From positions 1-20,900 of the IMG/VR virus record IMGVR_UViG_3300042878_000096: DNA of 20,900 nucleotides. One strand, given 5' to 3'. Position 1 is the stretch's first letter; each line of letters starts with the position of its first letter. The notes beneath the pieces are model-generated. The model was given only the letters and a program-made list of their open reading frames with translations, made no database searches and had not been told where the DNA came from. Shown here one piece after another: positions 7,218-13,600 of the stretch. Made by a program: the position numbers and the translations under genes. The stretch comes from a virus.

Positions 7218-7505
7218 TTATACCTGTGAAGCATAAATTAAGGCTTTATTGCCATTGTTTAAAACCATTTGTCCTTTTACAACCCACCCAAAAGACTTAG
7301 CAAACTTAGTTAATTTATTGTTCGTTACATCAACGACTGCCAACAAAGGCATATTAACTAAATCTTCTAATTTTGCCAAATCCAATCTGTACCTCTTTTT
7401 TATTTCTGCTGACCATTTAAAAACATCTGTATGAAACCATAGTAAATTGTCAAACAATTCTAGGTAAATTACATAATCTTTTCTAATGACCACAGGAGTC
7501 TTCAA
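7218..7505 (-). CDS. Conserved-looking small phage protein of unknown function
   Basis: 95 residues. Aromatic and basic N-terminal half (VIYLELFDNLLWFHTDVFKW) followed by an alpha/beta-looking C-terminal half (LLAVVDVTNNKLTKFAKSFG and a final NKALIYASQV strand). The start is TTG at 7505 with AAGGA upstream; no ATG is available in frame. T7 gene 13 occupies a comparable position between the tubular proteins and the internal core proteins, but I see no clear sequence link and do not claim homology. The rather acetyltransferase-like ending is only an impression. Confidence 0.6.
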   Translation of the reverse strand: MKTPVVIRKDYVIYLELFDNLLWFHTDVFKWSAEIKKRYRLDLAKLEDLVNMPLLAVVDVTNNKLTKFAKSFGWVVKGQMVLNNGNKALIYASQV

Positions 7506-7516
7506 TCATTAATTCC

Positions 7517-8185
7517 TTATGCCGTTCTTTTCCACATATAGACAGTTATGTATGGCTGATAGTTAGCATTTGTTGCACTTGAACCTTCGGTGCTGTTTGA
7601 TACAGTTATACCTGTTGTTGCTGTTTGAGTGTTTTGTACCGCAGAAGATTGGTCTTGTGGGTCAGCAATAGTAGGCCCTGACGCTACCGCTGTTACTTGG
7701 TGCGCTCGACCAATAGCGTGAGAGTGACTTGGGTCTGTGACTGTGGCTGTGTGCGTATGGCTTGGCAAAGTAGCATTTGCACTACCACCAGTTTCCTCTG
7801 CTGTGTCAAACAAGGCATTGCCAGAATCAAAGCCAACCATGACCCGACCTGCGCCAAATGCTGTCCAAGTACCAAAGCCAATCAATGTTGCTGGATTTGT
7901 TGAAACAACTGCCGTGTATATTGCTCCAACTGGAAACAATGCCGTCATTGCCGCCTGAACAAAAGCGGTGGTAGCAAGTTGCGTTGTGTTTGTTCCTGCC
8001 GTTGCAGTAGGTGCTAAAGGCGTACCAGTAAAAGTAGGGCTTAATAAGTCTGCTTTGGTAGCAATAGCCGTAGCAATATCATTGAACTCAGTATCAATTT
8101 CAGTACCCTTAACAATCTTGAGTGGGTTGCCACTAGATAGATTGTCTTTGGTAGCAAAATTGGTTGATTTTGTGTAATTACTCAA
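7517..8185 (-). CDS. Collar-type receptor-binding tail fibre protein
   Basis: 222 residues. N-terminal region (about 1-45, TEIDTEFNDIATAIATKADL) is a virion-binding helix common to short tail fibres. Then come a Thr/Ala-rich repeat-like spacer (FTGTPLAPTATAGTNTTQLA) and a FPVGAIYTAV ... GFGTWTAFGAGRVMVGFD block typical of collar-domain fibres. Two His-x-His pairs (His143/145 and His154/156 in LPSHTH and DPSHSH) resemble the metal-binding motifs of T4 gp37-like fibre tips. The C-terminus NYQPYITVYMWKRTA is the usual end of such proteins. The start is TTG at 8185, chosen because AAGGAG lies just upstream and no ATG is in frame. Likely a trimeric host-recognition protein, encoded directly after the tail hub. 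Confidence 0.82.
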   Translation of the reverse strand: MSNYTKSTNFATKDNLSSGNPLKIVKGTEIDTEFNDIATAIATKADLLSPTFTGTPLAPTATAGTNTTQLATTAFVQAAMTALFPVGAIYTAVVSTNPATLIGFGTWTAFGAGRVMVGFDSGNALFDTAEETGGSANATLPSHTHTATVTDPSHSHAIGRAHQVTAVASGPTIADPQDQSSAVQNTQTATTGITVSNSTEGSSATNANYQPYITVYMWKRTA

Positions 8186-8195
8186 TTTCTTCTCC

Positions 8196-9305
8196 TTAAC
8201 TTACTTTGCCACGTTTGGATTGAATCTCAATCTTTTGGATAGATAAAGCCGTTCCATTGATATCTGACTCATAACCTGTTTGAACAACTTTACCCGTACC
8301 ACTTGCAGAAACAGTCAATGTCTGCAAAGCAACCCCATCAGAATAGTATGCAATCACAGTAGCATTTGCACCGTATTCTGCAATTCCATAATAGTATGTA
8401 TCTTGTTCTGGAATTGTAGATATTGCTGATTGGTAATTGGTCTTAAAGTCAAAGCCCCACTTAAAGATTACATCTTGATTTGTTCCACCAATGACAACAG
8501 TAGATAAACGCTTTAAGATAGAGGTAACATTCTGGTCGCCTAAATCTGCATGGTTTGTGTAATACAAAAACCTATATAGACTTGTATGGTCTTGATAAGT
8601 ACCATATTTTCCAATGTAGCCATTCTTACCAATTAACAAATCACCATTTCGTTTTGACAAAAAGGCTGTTGGCTCAATAGAGTCCCAAGTGGTTACTCTA
8701 AGTGAACCATCTTGTAAACTTGTCCGTGTATCAAAACAAAATACTGCTTTAATAGATGGAAGTGTCAATAAGTAAAAGGCTTCTTTTTCAGAGTAAACAG
8801 ACTTAATGTTTGCCAATGTTTCGCCTGAAACAACACTTATTAAGTCATTCCTAACGTTTTTAGACAAGTCACCCAAAGGAACAGACTTTTCTATGATTGT
8901 TCTAGCAAAAGAACGAACACCAGAGTTAGACAAGAATAAGATGTCTTTACCAGTAGATTGGATTGAGTCCCTTGCTATACAGCCAATACCGCCCACAGTA
9001 TCAGTTAACGTCATTGTGGAAGGAGTAGTTGCGTTGGCATAGACAAGAATCTGACGCTTGCCAAATATGATTAGGAATCCATTGTGTGCCGCCAAACCAG
9101 TTATCTCATCTGACCCGTTAGCCCATACCCTATCTACATTTAACGAACCAGCCGTTCCTGTTGACCACACATGACCAGATAACAAGTCAGAGAAAGAAAT
9201 GGTTGTTGTGTTTGTGGCTGTATTTGCCACCCACAACCTACCAAAAGCACTAATAGCAATATTGGCAGAAGGAACAGTACCTACATAACCCGTCTTTTCA
9301 GACAC
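8196..9305 (-). CDS. Tail hub/nozzle-like protein, C-terminal part (frame-broken gene)
   Basis: 369 residues from a nominal GTG at 9305, but this is almost certainly the continuation of the gene at 9281-9724, in another frame. The sequence is beta-rich with repeating strand blocks such as ISAFGRLWVANTATNTTTIS, FSDLLSGHVWSTGTAGSLNV, GFLIIFGKRQILVYAN and LFLSNSGVRSF. I recognise this pattern as the podovirus tail hub/nozzle family (P22 gp10 / T7 gp12 type beta-propeller). No ribosome site precedes the GTG. Together the two pieces give about 510 residues, near P22 gp10's 472. The C-terminus (SIQKIEIQSKRGKVS) is complete and the downstream fibre starts ten bases later. If the break is real the tail hub would need frameshifting; sequence or assembly error is also possible. 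Confidence 0.7.
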   Translation of the reverse strand: MSEKTGYVGTVPSANIAISAFGRLWVANTATNTTTISFSDLLSGHVWSTGTAGSLNVDRVWANGSDEITGLAAHNGFLIIFGKRQILVYANATTPSTMTLTDTVGGIGCIARDSIQSTGKDILFLSNSGVRSFARTIIEKSVPLGDLSKNVRNDLISVVSGETLANIKSVYSEKEAFYLLTLPSIKAVFCFDTRTSLQDGSLRVTTWDSIEPTAFLSKRNGDLLIGKNGYIGKYGTYQDHTSLYRFLYYTNHADLGDQNVTSILKRLSTVVIGGTNQDVIFKWGFDFKTNYQSAISTIPEQDTYYYGIAEYGANATVIAYYSDGVALQTLTVSASGTGKVVQTGYESDINGTALSIQKIEIQSKRGKVS

Positions 9306-9724
9306 ACATAGATCAATGGATCAAAGCCAGATTGGAAGAAGTAGGTAATGCCATTTAAAGATGCACATTGCCAATTACTTGCCGTGAGGGTAGGGGCAGT
9401 ACCACCACCACCATAGGTCAGTTCAACAACAGCGTTTGAGCCATCTAACTTGAATAACTTATTGTTACCAGCAAATAGAACAGTCAAAGTTCCATCAAGT
9501 TGCACTAACTCATGTATAACTTTTACATCGTTTGCGCCTAGATTACCGCTTGAGGCATTAACCCTTGACCACCCTTTACGTGAGCCAATGCGCCCGTATT
9601 GGTCAATGATGCAATTTGTAGCAACTAAAGCAAAGCCTTGGTTTAAGTCCAAAGGAGAATCTTGGGTGTTTAACCCGTAAAAGCCTGGTGCGCTTATGCT
9701 AGAGACTTGGATTGCTTGGCTCAT
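9281..9724 (-). CDS. Tail hub/nozzle-like protein, N-terminal part (frame-broken gene)
   Basis: 147 residues ending at TAG 9281. The N-terminus (SAPGFYGLNTQDSPLDLNQG then FALVATNCIIDQYGRIGSRKGW) is the characteristic opening of the hub family. It then reads through WQCASLNGITYFFQSGFDPLIY and abruptly changes to VCLKRRVM before the stop, where family members continue towards the YVGTVP block found in the other frame. The last 25 bases overlap the second part. The start ATG overlaps the adaptor gene's stop as ATGA. The break is near a GTGTGT stretch at 9303-9308; moving from this frame to the next requires -1 (or +2). Confidence 0.75.
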   Translation of the reverse strand: MSQAIQVSSISAPGFYGLNTQDSPLDLNQGFALVATNCIIDQYGRIGSRKGWSRVNASSGNLGANDVKVIHELVQLDGTLTVLFAGNNKLFKLDGSNAVVELTYGGGGTAPTLTASNWQCASLNGITYFFQSGFDPLIYVCLKRRVM

Positions 9725-10368
9725 ATTGAGACAAACTCCTGATTCTCTGGATAGCGTGTACCCTCCAAAGCAATGTAGTCAGACAACATTGCCCGATACA
9801 AACTATACGCATCTGAGGAAGACAAACCACCATCTTCACCACGCTCCAACAATGCTCTTGCATAGGCGTTTTGCACTACTAAAACATCTGGAACTTTTAC
9901 TACTGTGGAATTAGATGCCAATATTGCCTGTGGAACAGTCAACATAAACTTAATTGTATACACGCCATTAGGTATTGGATAGAGTTTTACTTGTGTGTCG
10001 TAAGAACCATCTACCCCATCAAAAGCATATTCTGTGGGTGTTTCAGTAGCAACAGGCGCAAAGTTCAACTTGCGGTTCATGTCCACAAAAGTAATGTTTG
10101 TCAGCCCTAACAGGCTAGTTGTATTGAGTACATCCATAACCTGAAACTTCTGTCCAGCCCCTGTGAGGGAATAGGTAGAGGTACTGGCAGTAGTTGTAAC
10201 TGTGATAGTTGTACCCAAGGCGTTCCAACTAAACGCATCTTCAACCTGACGCTTGGCATCATTGACAAACTTGCCAATCAAGGTTGAATAAGTGGTTTCG
10301 TTGTAAGTAGTGACTTCAGGCTCTCTAAGTCGAACTAACACATCGTTAATCATTTCTAAATAGGTCAT
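9721..10368 (-). CDS. Head-tail adaptor (T7 gp11 / P22 gp4-like position)
   Basis: 215 residues. The N-terminal helical block MTYLEMINDVLVRLREPEV and LIGKFVNDAKRQVEDAFSWN (about 30-50) is typical of podovirus adaptor/tail tubular A proteins that dock under the portal. A Thr/Ser-rich beta region follows (about 52-150), and the C-terminus is helical again (VLVVQNAYARALLERGEDGG ... LYRAMLSDYIALEGTRYPEN). It lies directly before the hub gene, the conserved adaptor-hub order. Both ends overlap neighbours by ATGA (10365-10368 and 9721-9724), which would keep adaptor and hub in balanced supply. Family recognition is by pattern. Confidence 0.75.
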   Translation of the reverse strand: MTYLEMINDVLVRLREPEVTTYNETTYSTLIGKFVNDAKRQVEDAFSWNALGTTITVTTTASTSTYSLTGAGQKFQVMDVLNTTSLLGLTNITFVDMNRKLNFAPVATETPTEYAFDGVDGSYDTQVKLYPIPNGVYTIKFMLTVPQAILASNSTVVKVPDVLVVQNAYARALLERGEDGGLSSSDAYSLYRAMLSDYIALEGTRYPENQEFVSI

Positions 10369-10700
10369 GTTCTAGTCAACCCTTCTTCTTCAAATGTGGC
10401 TATAAAACTGAAGGTGCTTCCAGACTGAGTAGTTATTTTGAGTTTGTCGCCTTCTTCAAACACAATGTAGGCATTGCCATCAAACTGCAAATATTCTTTT
10501 GTACTGAAATCAAGAGAAGTCAATATATCAAGAGTGCTATTAGCACTTGCGTCAAACCATTGAACAGTTATATGTTTGGTAGAGCCACCTGTATTGTGTA
10601 TATACATTACAGTAAATTTGGCGTAATAGCCCGTAGGACAGGTATAGACTGTTGTGTCTACTGCCGCCGTAGGACTAACACCAACTGATAATGCTCTCAT
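10365..10700 (-). CDS. Small beta-sandwich-like virion protein, unknown role
   Basis: 111 residues, predicted almost wholly beta: VDTTVYTCPTGYYAKFTVMY, IHNTGGSTKHITVQWFDASA, EYLQFDGNAYIVFEEGDKLK. The pattern of a CP-x-GY opening, a symmetric strand series and a final SFSFIATFEEE strand is one I associate with small head or neck proteins in podovirus-like genomes. No enzyme motif, signal peptide or membrane segment. It is coupled by ATGA overlaps to the DUF6321-like gene before it and the adaptor after it, which favours a head-completion or decoration role (inference). Confidence 0.65.
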   Translation of the reverse strand: MRALSVGVSPTAAVDTTVYTCPTGYYAKFTVMYIHNTGGSTKHITVQWFDASANSTLDILTSLDFSTKEYLQFDGNAYIVFEEGDKLKITTQSGSTFSFIATFEEEGLTRT

Positions 10701-10999
10701 TTTGCCTTTGCCTTATTTCGTTCGGAAATAGACTTGGCTTTTGCCTTTGCGTCAGTCTTGGAGTTTGCACCCCATGCTTTTAACGAAAGAAGCAGTCTTG
10801 TCGGTTCACCATTCTTGTACTCAGGGCCATCATTACCTGCCATACGAGCCAAGAAACTTGCTCTACGGGGATTATCCCCTGATTTAACTGGTGCTTTAAG
10901 ATTACCACCAGTTTCCGCATTATAAGATGATCTTCCCTTGGAGTTCAACCCCCCTTTAGGATTTTTACCTTCGGAGCGTTGCCAAGCGGGAGTTTTCAT
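10697..10999 (-). CDS. DUF6321-like basic protein
   Basis: 100 residues, Lys/Arg/Gly-rich. The opening TPAWQRSEGKNPKGGLNSKG and the following NLKAPV and RRASFLARMAG are the signature I recognise from DUF6321 proteins, common in phages and of unknown function. The ATG at 10999 shares one base with the preceding stop (TGATG); a GTG at 11002 would add one residue. The C-terminus is a Lys/Ala-rich tail (AKAKAKSISERNKAKAK) that could bind nucleic acid (inference). Confidence 0.75.
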   Translation of the reverse strand: MKTPAWQRSEGKNPKGGLNSKGRSSYNAETGGNLKAPVKSGDNPRRASFLARMAGNDGPEYKNGEPTRLLLSLKAWGANSKTDAKAKAKSISERNKAKAK

Positions 11000-11157
11000 C
11001 ACTTTACCTTTTTTGGTTTCTTTGCAGTTTTAGCAGACTCAATAAACGCTTTGGCAGTTGGCGCACCTTTGCTACCAACTTTCCGCATACGTTCACCAGA
11101 GCCAGCCTTAATTCTTGCTTGTTTGGCATTGATATTGGCATAAAGTCCTTGTTTCAT
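10999..11157 (-). CDS. Small basic phage protein (MKQGLYANI type)
   Basis: 52 residues, starting MKQGLYANINAKQARIKAGS and continuing GERMRKVGSKGAPTAKAF, with a Lys-rich tail. I recognise this as a recurrent tiny phage protein often next to DUF6496 and DUF6321 genes; no function is known to me. The start overlaps the DUF6496-like stop as ATGA (11154-11157) and the stop shares a base with the next start. The composition (many Lys/Arg, no Cys) suggests an unstructured or nucleic-acid-binding protein. Confidence 0.75.
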   Translation of the reverse strand: MKQGLYANINAKQARIKAGSGERMRKVGSKGAPTAKAFIESAKTAKKPKKVK

Positions 11158-11309
11158 TTCTTCTTCGCCTTTCCAGCCTCTGATAAAGCAATAGCAATCG
11201 CTTGTTTCTGAGACTTGACAACCTTACCACCTTTGCCTGAGTGCAACTCACCCGCCTTGTACTCACGCATGACTTTGCTAATCTTGGCTTGGGCTTTAGT
11301 CTTTTTCAT
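11154..11309 (-). CDS. DUF6496-like small basic protein
   Basis: 51 residues. KVMREYKAGELHSGKGGKVV followed by KSQKQAIAIALSEAGKAKKK is the DUF6496 signature, a small helical basic family found in phages and bacteria without known function. The ATG at 11309 is one base after the stop of the 94-residue gene and has no clear ribosome site, so translation is probably coupled. It ends in an ATGA overlap with the next gene. Confidence 0.82.
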   Translation of the reverse strand: MKKTKAQAKISKVMREYKAGELHSGKGGKVVKSQKQAIAIALSEAGKAKKK

Positions 11310-11310
11310 A

Positions 11311-11595
11311 CTAATATAAGACCTTTGCTGTAATAGTTCCAGATGTGTAGGCTGTACAGTTGGCTCTCAAATACTTTGGCGCATTGGCTATGGTAATGAT
11401 GCCATCAGCCGTCAAAGCAGTACCAATCGTTGCGTAGGTTGTTCCATCCAAACTACCTTGCAAAGCAACAGTAGCGGTGGTTATCCCTGTAACTTGCAGA
11501 AATGCGGGTTGTCCTGCGTCTGCTTGTACAGGCTGAGATGCACCACTTGCAGTTACTGCACTTAAAAGGGTTTTTGCCCCAGATAATGAACTCAT
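11311..11595 (-). CDS. Small beta-rich virion protein, decoration-like
   Basis: 94 residues, Thr/Ala/Ser-rich. The strand series AFLQVTGITTATVALQGSLD, GTTYATIGTALTADGIITIA and YLRANCTAYTSGTITAKVLY looks like one immunoglobulin-like or jelly-roll sandwich. Similar short proteins are common near capsid and neck genes. No signal peptide, membrane segment or metal motif. The ATG overlaps the stop of the 61-residue gene as ATGA (11592-11595). Head decoration or neck protein is the best guess; not certain. Confidence 0.65.
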   Translation of the reverse strand: MSSLSGAKTLLSAVTASGASQPVQADAGQPAFLQVTGITTATVALQGSLDGTTYATIGTALTADGIITIANAPKYLRANCTAYTSGTITAKVLY

Positions 11596-11777
11596 TTACT
11601 TCTCCCTGATTTCTTCATCATGTTAGTTGCGGTACGCTGACCACGCATAGGCATACCTTTTGGCTTGCCAACAGCAACCATAATGGTCACAGGAAGACCC
11701 TTTTTCTTGCCATATTCTTTTGCTTCTTTTTCGCCTTTTTCAGAGTAGGCAAACTTCTTTTTTCCAACCATCGGCAT
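11592..11777 (-). CDS. Small Lys/Gly-rich basic protein
   Basis: 61 residues, very basic: a Lys/Glu-rich helix (KKKFAYSEKGEKEAKEYGKK), a hydrophobic strand (LPVTIMVAVG) and a Lys/Met/Gly tail (KPKGMPMRGQR ... KKSGRSK). The ATG at 11777 has GGAG six bases upstream. Function is unknown; composition fits nucleic-acid contact or an intrinsically disordered structural role (inference). It belongs to the same run of tiny basic genes as the DUF6496- and DUF6321-like proteins. Confidence 0.6.
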   Translation of the reverse strand: MPMVGKKKFAYSEKGEKEAKEYGKKKGLPVTIMVAVGKPKGMPMRGQRTATNMMKKSGRSK

Positions 11778-11799
11778 AGCAATCTCCTAGTTAATTAAC

Positions 11800-12003
11800 T
11801 TACTTCAACCACCTTGCGGCAAAGAAACTTACCACGCCAGATAAGGCAGAGGCAATGACCATACCCATCCAAAAGCCACCCTTAGACTGGTTTGCCAGTT
11901 CAAGCAATGCCTTGACATCATTGCTTAATTGGGAAACTTGCTCATGCAAAACCTCTACTTGGGCTTCCAATCTGCCGAAATCTCTTGCATCAATATCACT
12001 CAT
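11800..12003 (-). CDS. Coiled-coil protein with C-terminal membrane anchor
   Basis: 67 residues. An N-terminal heptad-like helix (GRLEAQVEVLHEQVSQLSND then VKALLELA) is followed by one membrane segment (about residues 44-63, FWMGMVIASALSGVVSFFAA) and a basic end RWLK. The layout resembles XhlA-type or other small phage membrane proteins, but it lies in the head module, not the lysis module. The start overlaps the preceding stop as ATGA (12000-12003), so it is probably translated with it. Function unknown. Confidence 0.65.
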   Translation of the reverse strand: MSDIDARDFGRLEAQVEVLHEQVSQLSNDVKALLELANQSKGGFWMGMVIASALSGVVSFFAARWLK

Positions 12004-12200
12004 AACAATTGTTCCTTACGGGGTCTACCCATAGGTTTCTTCAAAGTTAATGTCTGCCTTGTTCCATCAACCTTCTCAACCTCCACAACAGCAGAAGTAT
12101 CAACCTCTGTGTATTCTGGATGCCTACGCATTTCGACAATATCAAAGTCATATCTGAATTCGACTGTATTGCCAGATTTATTGCAACGAAACAAAGCCAT
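12000..12200 (-). CDS. Small unknown protein following the capsid terminators
   Basis: 66 residues, ALFRCNKSGNTVEFRYDFDI followed by VEMRRHPEYTEVD and a basic end GRPRKEQLL, which resembles an AT-hook (GRP). The start was set at the ATG at 12200 because AAGGA lies about seven bases upstream; a longer frame from 12236 would run through the terminator hairpin. The single Cys and acidic-aromatic core give no family. The GRPRK end could bind DNA (inference). Confidence 0.6.
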   Translation of the reverse strand: MALFRCNKSGNTVEFRYDFDIVEMRRHPEYTEVDTSAVVEVEKVDGTRQTLTLKKPMGRPRKEQLL

Positions 12201-12210
12201 ATTTATCCTT

Positions 12211-12234
12211 AAAAGAAAGGGGAGCAAGCCCCCC
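12211..12234 (-). terminator. Intrinsic terminator between the 107-aa and 66-aa genes
   Basis: On the minus strand a six-pair G/C-rich stem (arms 12229-12234 and 12219-12224, including one G-U pair) closes a CUUG tetraloop and is followed by UUUCUUUU (12218-12211). The following gene's ribosome site begins right after the U-tract. Seen directly in sequence; efficiency is unknown. Confidence 0.65.
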
Positions 12235-12239
12235 AATCC

Positions 12240-12563
12240 TTAAACCATACGAACAATAACAATGTCCATAGTGGCTGATGCCAAGTCTGCTGTTGAGCCT
12301 GACTCGTTTTGGATGCGGAACTTAACTGTATTGGCGGCTGAGACATAACCTGTCACAGTCAATCCAACTAAGTCAACAGCCAAAGATGTGCAAAGAACCA
12401 TGTCACCCAAGGCAACGCCTGGAACTGTTACATCATCTGTTTCACCAGCACCATCAACTAATGAGCCAGCATTTAAAGTACAAACAACTGACCAAGTATC
12501 AGAGAATAAACCCCGAAAACTGTCATTGCCTCTACGTGTTACAACTGCACTTGCTGTTGCCAT
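12240..12563 (-). CDS. Small beta-rich protein after the capsid gene, decoration-like
   Basis: 107 residues. After a charged start (VVTRRGNDSFRGLFSD) the sequence is a regular strand series: DDVTVPGVALGDMVLCTSLA, VDLVGLTVTGYVSAANTVKF, RIQNESGSTADLASATMDIV. The NTVKFRIQNESG-SADLASAT pattern is one I know from small phage head or fibre domains. Placed directly after the major capsid gene between two terminators, a capsid decoration or stabilising protein is the best guess. The ATG at 12563 has AGGAG about eight bases upstream. Confidence 0.65.
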   Translation of the reverse strand: MATASAVVTRRGNDSFRGLFSDTWSVVCTLNAGSLVDGAGETDDVTVPGVALGDMVLCTSLAVDLVGLTVTGYVSAANTVKFRIQNESGSTADLASATMDIVIVRMV

Positions 12564-12585
12564 AATAATTTCTCCTAATTAGGTT

Positions 12586-12616
12586 AAAAAAGTCCCCCCA
12601 CCACTAGGGCGAGGGG
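12586..12616 (-). terminator. Strong intrinsic terminator after the major capsid gene
   Basis: On the minus strand arms 12608-12616 and 12594-12602 pair over nine positions (seven Watson-Crick, two G-U) around a five-base loop, followed by AC and six U (12591-12586). It begins 11 bases after the capsid stop. It would cap the capsid transcript and reduce read-through into downstream genes. Confidence 0.8.
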
Positions 12617-12627
12617 CGCAACTGCAA

Positions 12628-13572
12628 TTAGGCAGGAACTAAGAGAGCGAACATAGATGCAGACTTAGCCGCACCTGTGCTTGCCGCATCACGGAGAATC
12701 TGAACGCCATACAACGTATCAGATGTGAACAGCGTAGCAAGGTACTCTTGCTTGTACTGGACTTGTGAACGCACACCAATTTGCTCAACCAGAACCAAAG
12801 AATCTTTGTGTCCCATCAAACAAACACGAGCGCCAGCAGAACCTGATGCTGTGTCGCAATTGCTTGAGACAAACACAGGGATGCCATACAAGTTACCGAT
12901 CTCACCTGTGCGGATGGTATTGTTAGTACCGCCAACAAATGCTTGTTCTGTGTAACGTGCCAAGCCCATCAGCGTGTTACGGCTTGAGGGTGGGATGATG
13001 AAGAAACGACCATCCATAGGAGTATCGTTGTCATCCAAGCGCTGAATGGTGCGGCGAATAGCGGCATCGGTCAAGGCTGACTCATTGTTGCTTGCGGCAA
13101 CATAAGCAGATGTACCATCACCACCAATAAACGCACCAGTTGCGTAGGCGTTTGTACCAGCACCATTATTGGTTTCACGTCCAAGGTTAATTAAGTCTGT
13201 ATCGACTTGTTTAGCCAAAGCGTAACCAGCGTCTGCTGTGTAGAAGTTACGCAGACTATTTAAAGCCTGTGCTTCTACGATGTCTTCGATCAAACGGCTA
13301 TATTCATAGTGTTTGTCAATGGCTACCTGAACTTCGGATTCCGTTGCCGCAATCAAAGTTACTTGTGAACCAGCCGCCTTTGCAGACGCTGAACCACGGG
13401 TAGGGGCAGGAACGTGAACTACATCACCCTTCTTGCCCTTGAAAGACATCTTCATAACCAAGTTTGCTAAAACGAGGTTCTTTTTATAAGCCGCAACAAT
13501 TTCGTCACTCCAAATTTCAGGAATGAACGTTGCCGCTGTCGTTACTGTCACATTATTTGTACCTAAAGGCAT
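12628..13572 (-). CDS. Major capsid protein
   Basis: 314 residues, the shell protein of the head, probably HK97-fold. After a short Thr-rich arm, IPEIWSDEIVAAYKKNLVLA (17-36) is the typical opening helix. A basic GKKGDVVHVPAPTRG stretch (50-64) fits the E-loop. HYEYSRLIEDIVEAQ and LAKQVDTDLINLG fit the spine helix, and GRFFIIPPSSRNTLMG, GEIGNLYGIPVFVSSNCD and YKQEYLATLFTSDTLYGVQI are strand blocks shared by podovirus-like coat proteins. The ATG at 13572 has GGAG eight bases upstream. It follows the scaffold gene and precedes a strong terminator, both usual for capsid genes. A relatively short coat protein without an added surface domain. Confidence 0.9.
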   Translation of the reverse strand: MPLGTNNVTVTTAATFIPEIWSDEIVAAYKKNLVLANLVMKMSFKGKKGDVVHVPAPTRGSASAKAAGSQVTLIAATESEVQVAIDKHYEYSRLIEDIVEAQALNSLRNFYTADAGYALAKQVDTDLINLGRETNNGAGTNAYATGAFIGGDGTSAYVAASNNESALTDAAIRRTIQRLDDNDTPMDGRFFIIPPSSRNTLMGLARYTEQAFVGGTNNTIRTGEIGNLYGIPVFVSSNCDTASGSAGARVCLMGHKDSLVLVEQIGVRSQVQYKQEYLATLFTSDTLYGVQILRDAASTGAAKSASMFALLVPA

Positions 13573-13600
13573 GATAAATCTCCAAAAATCGATAAGTTAA

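Noticed and set aside
9286-9310. Programmed -1 ribosomal frameshift in the hub gene
   Set aside because: No canonical X XXY YYZ heptamer is present; the best candidate around CTG AAA AGA would re-pair poorly and no clear downstream stem is visible. An indel or small deletion is more likely.
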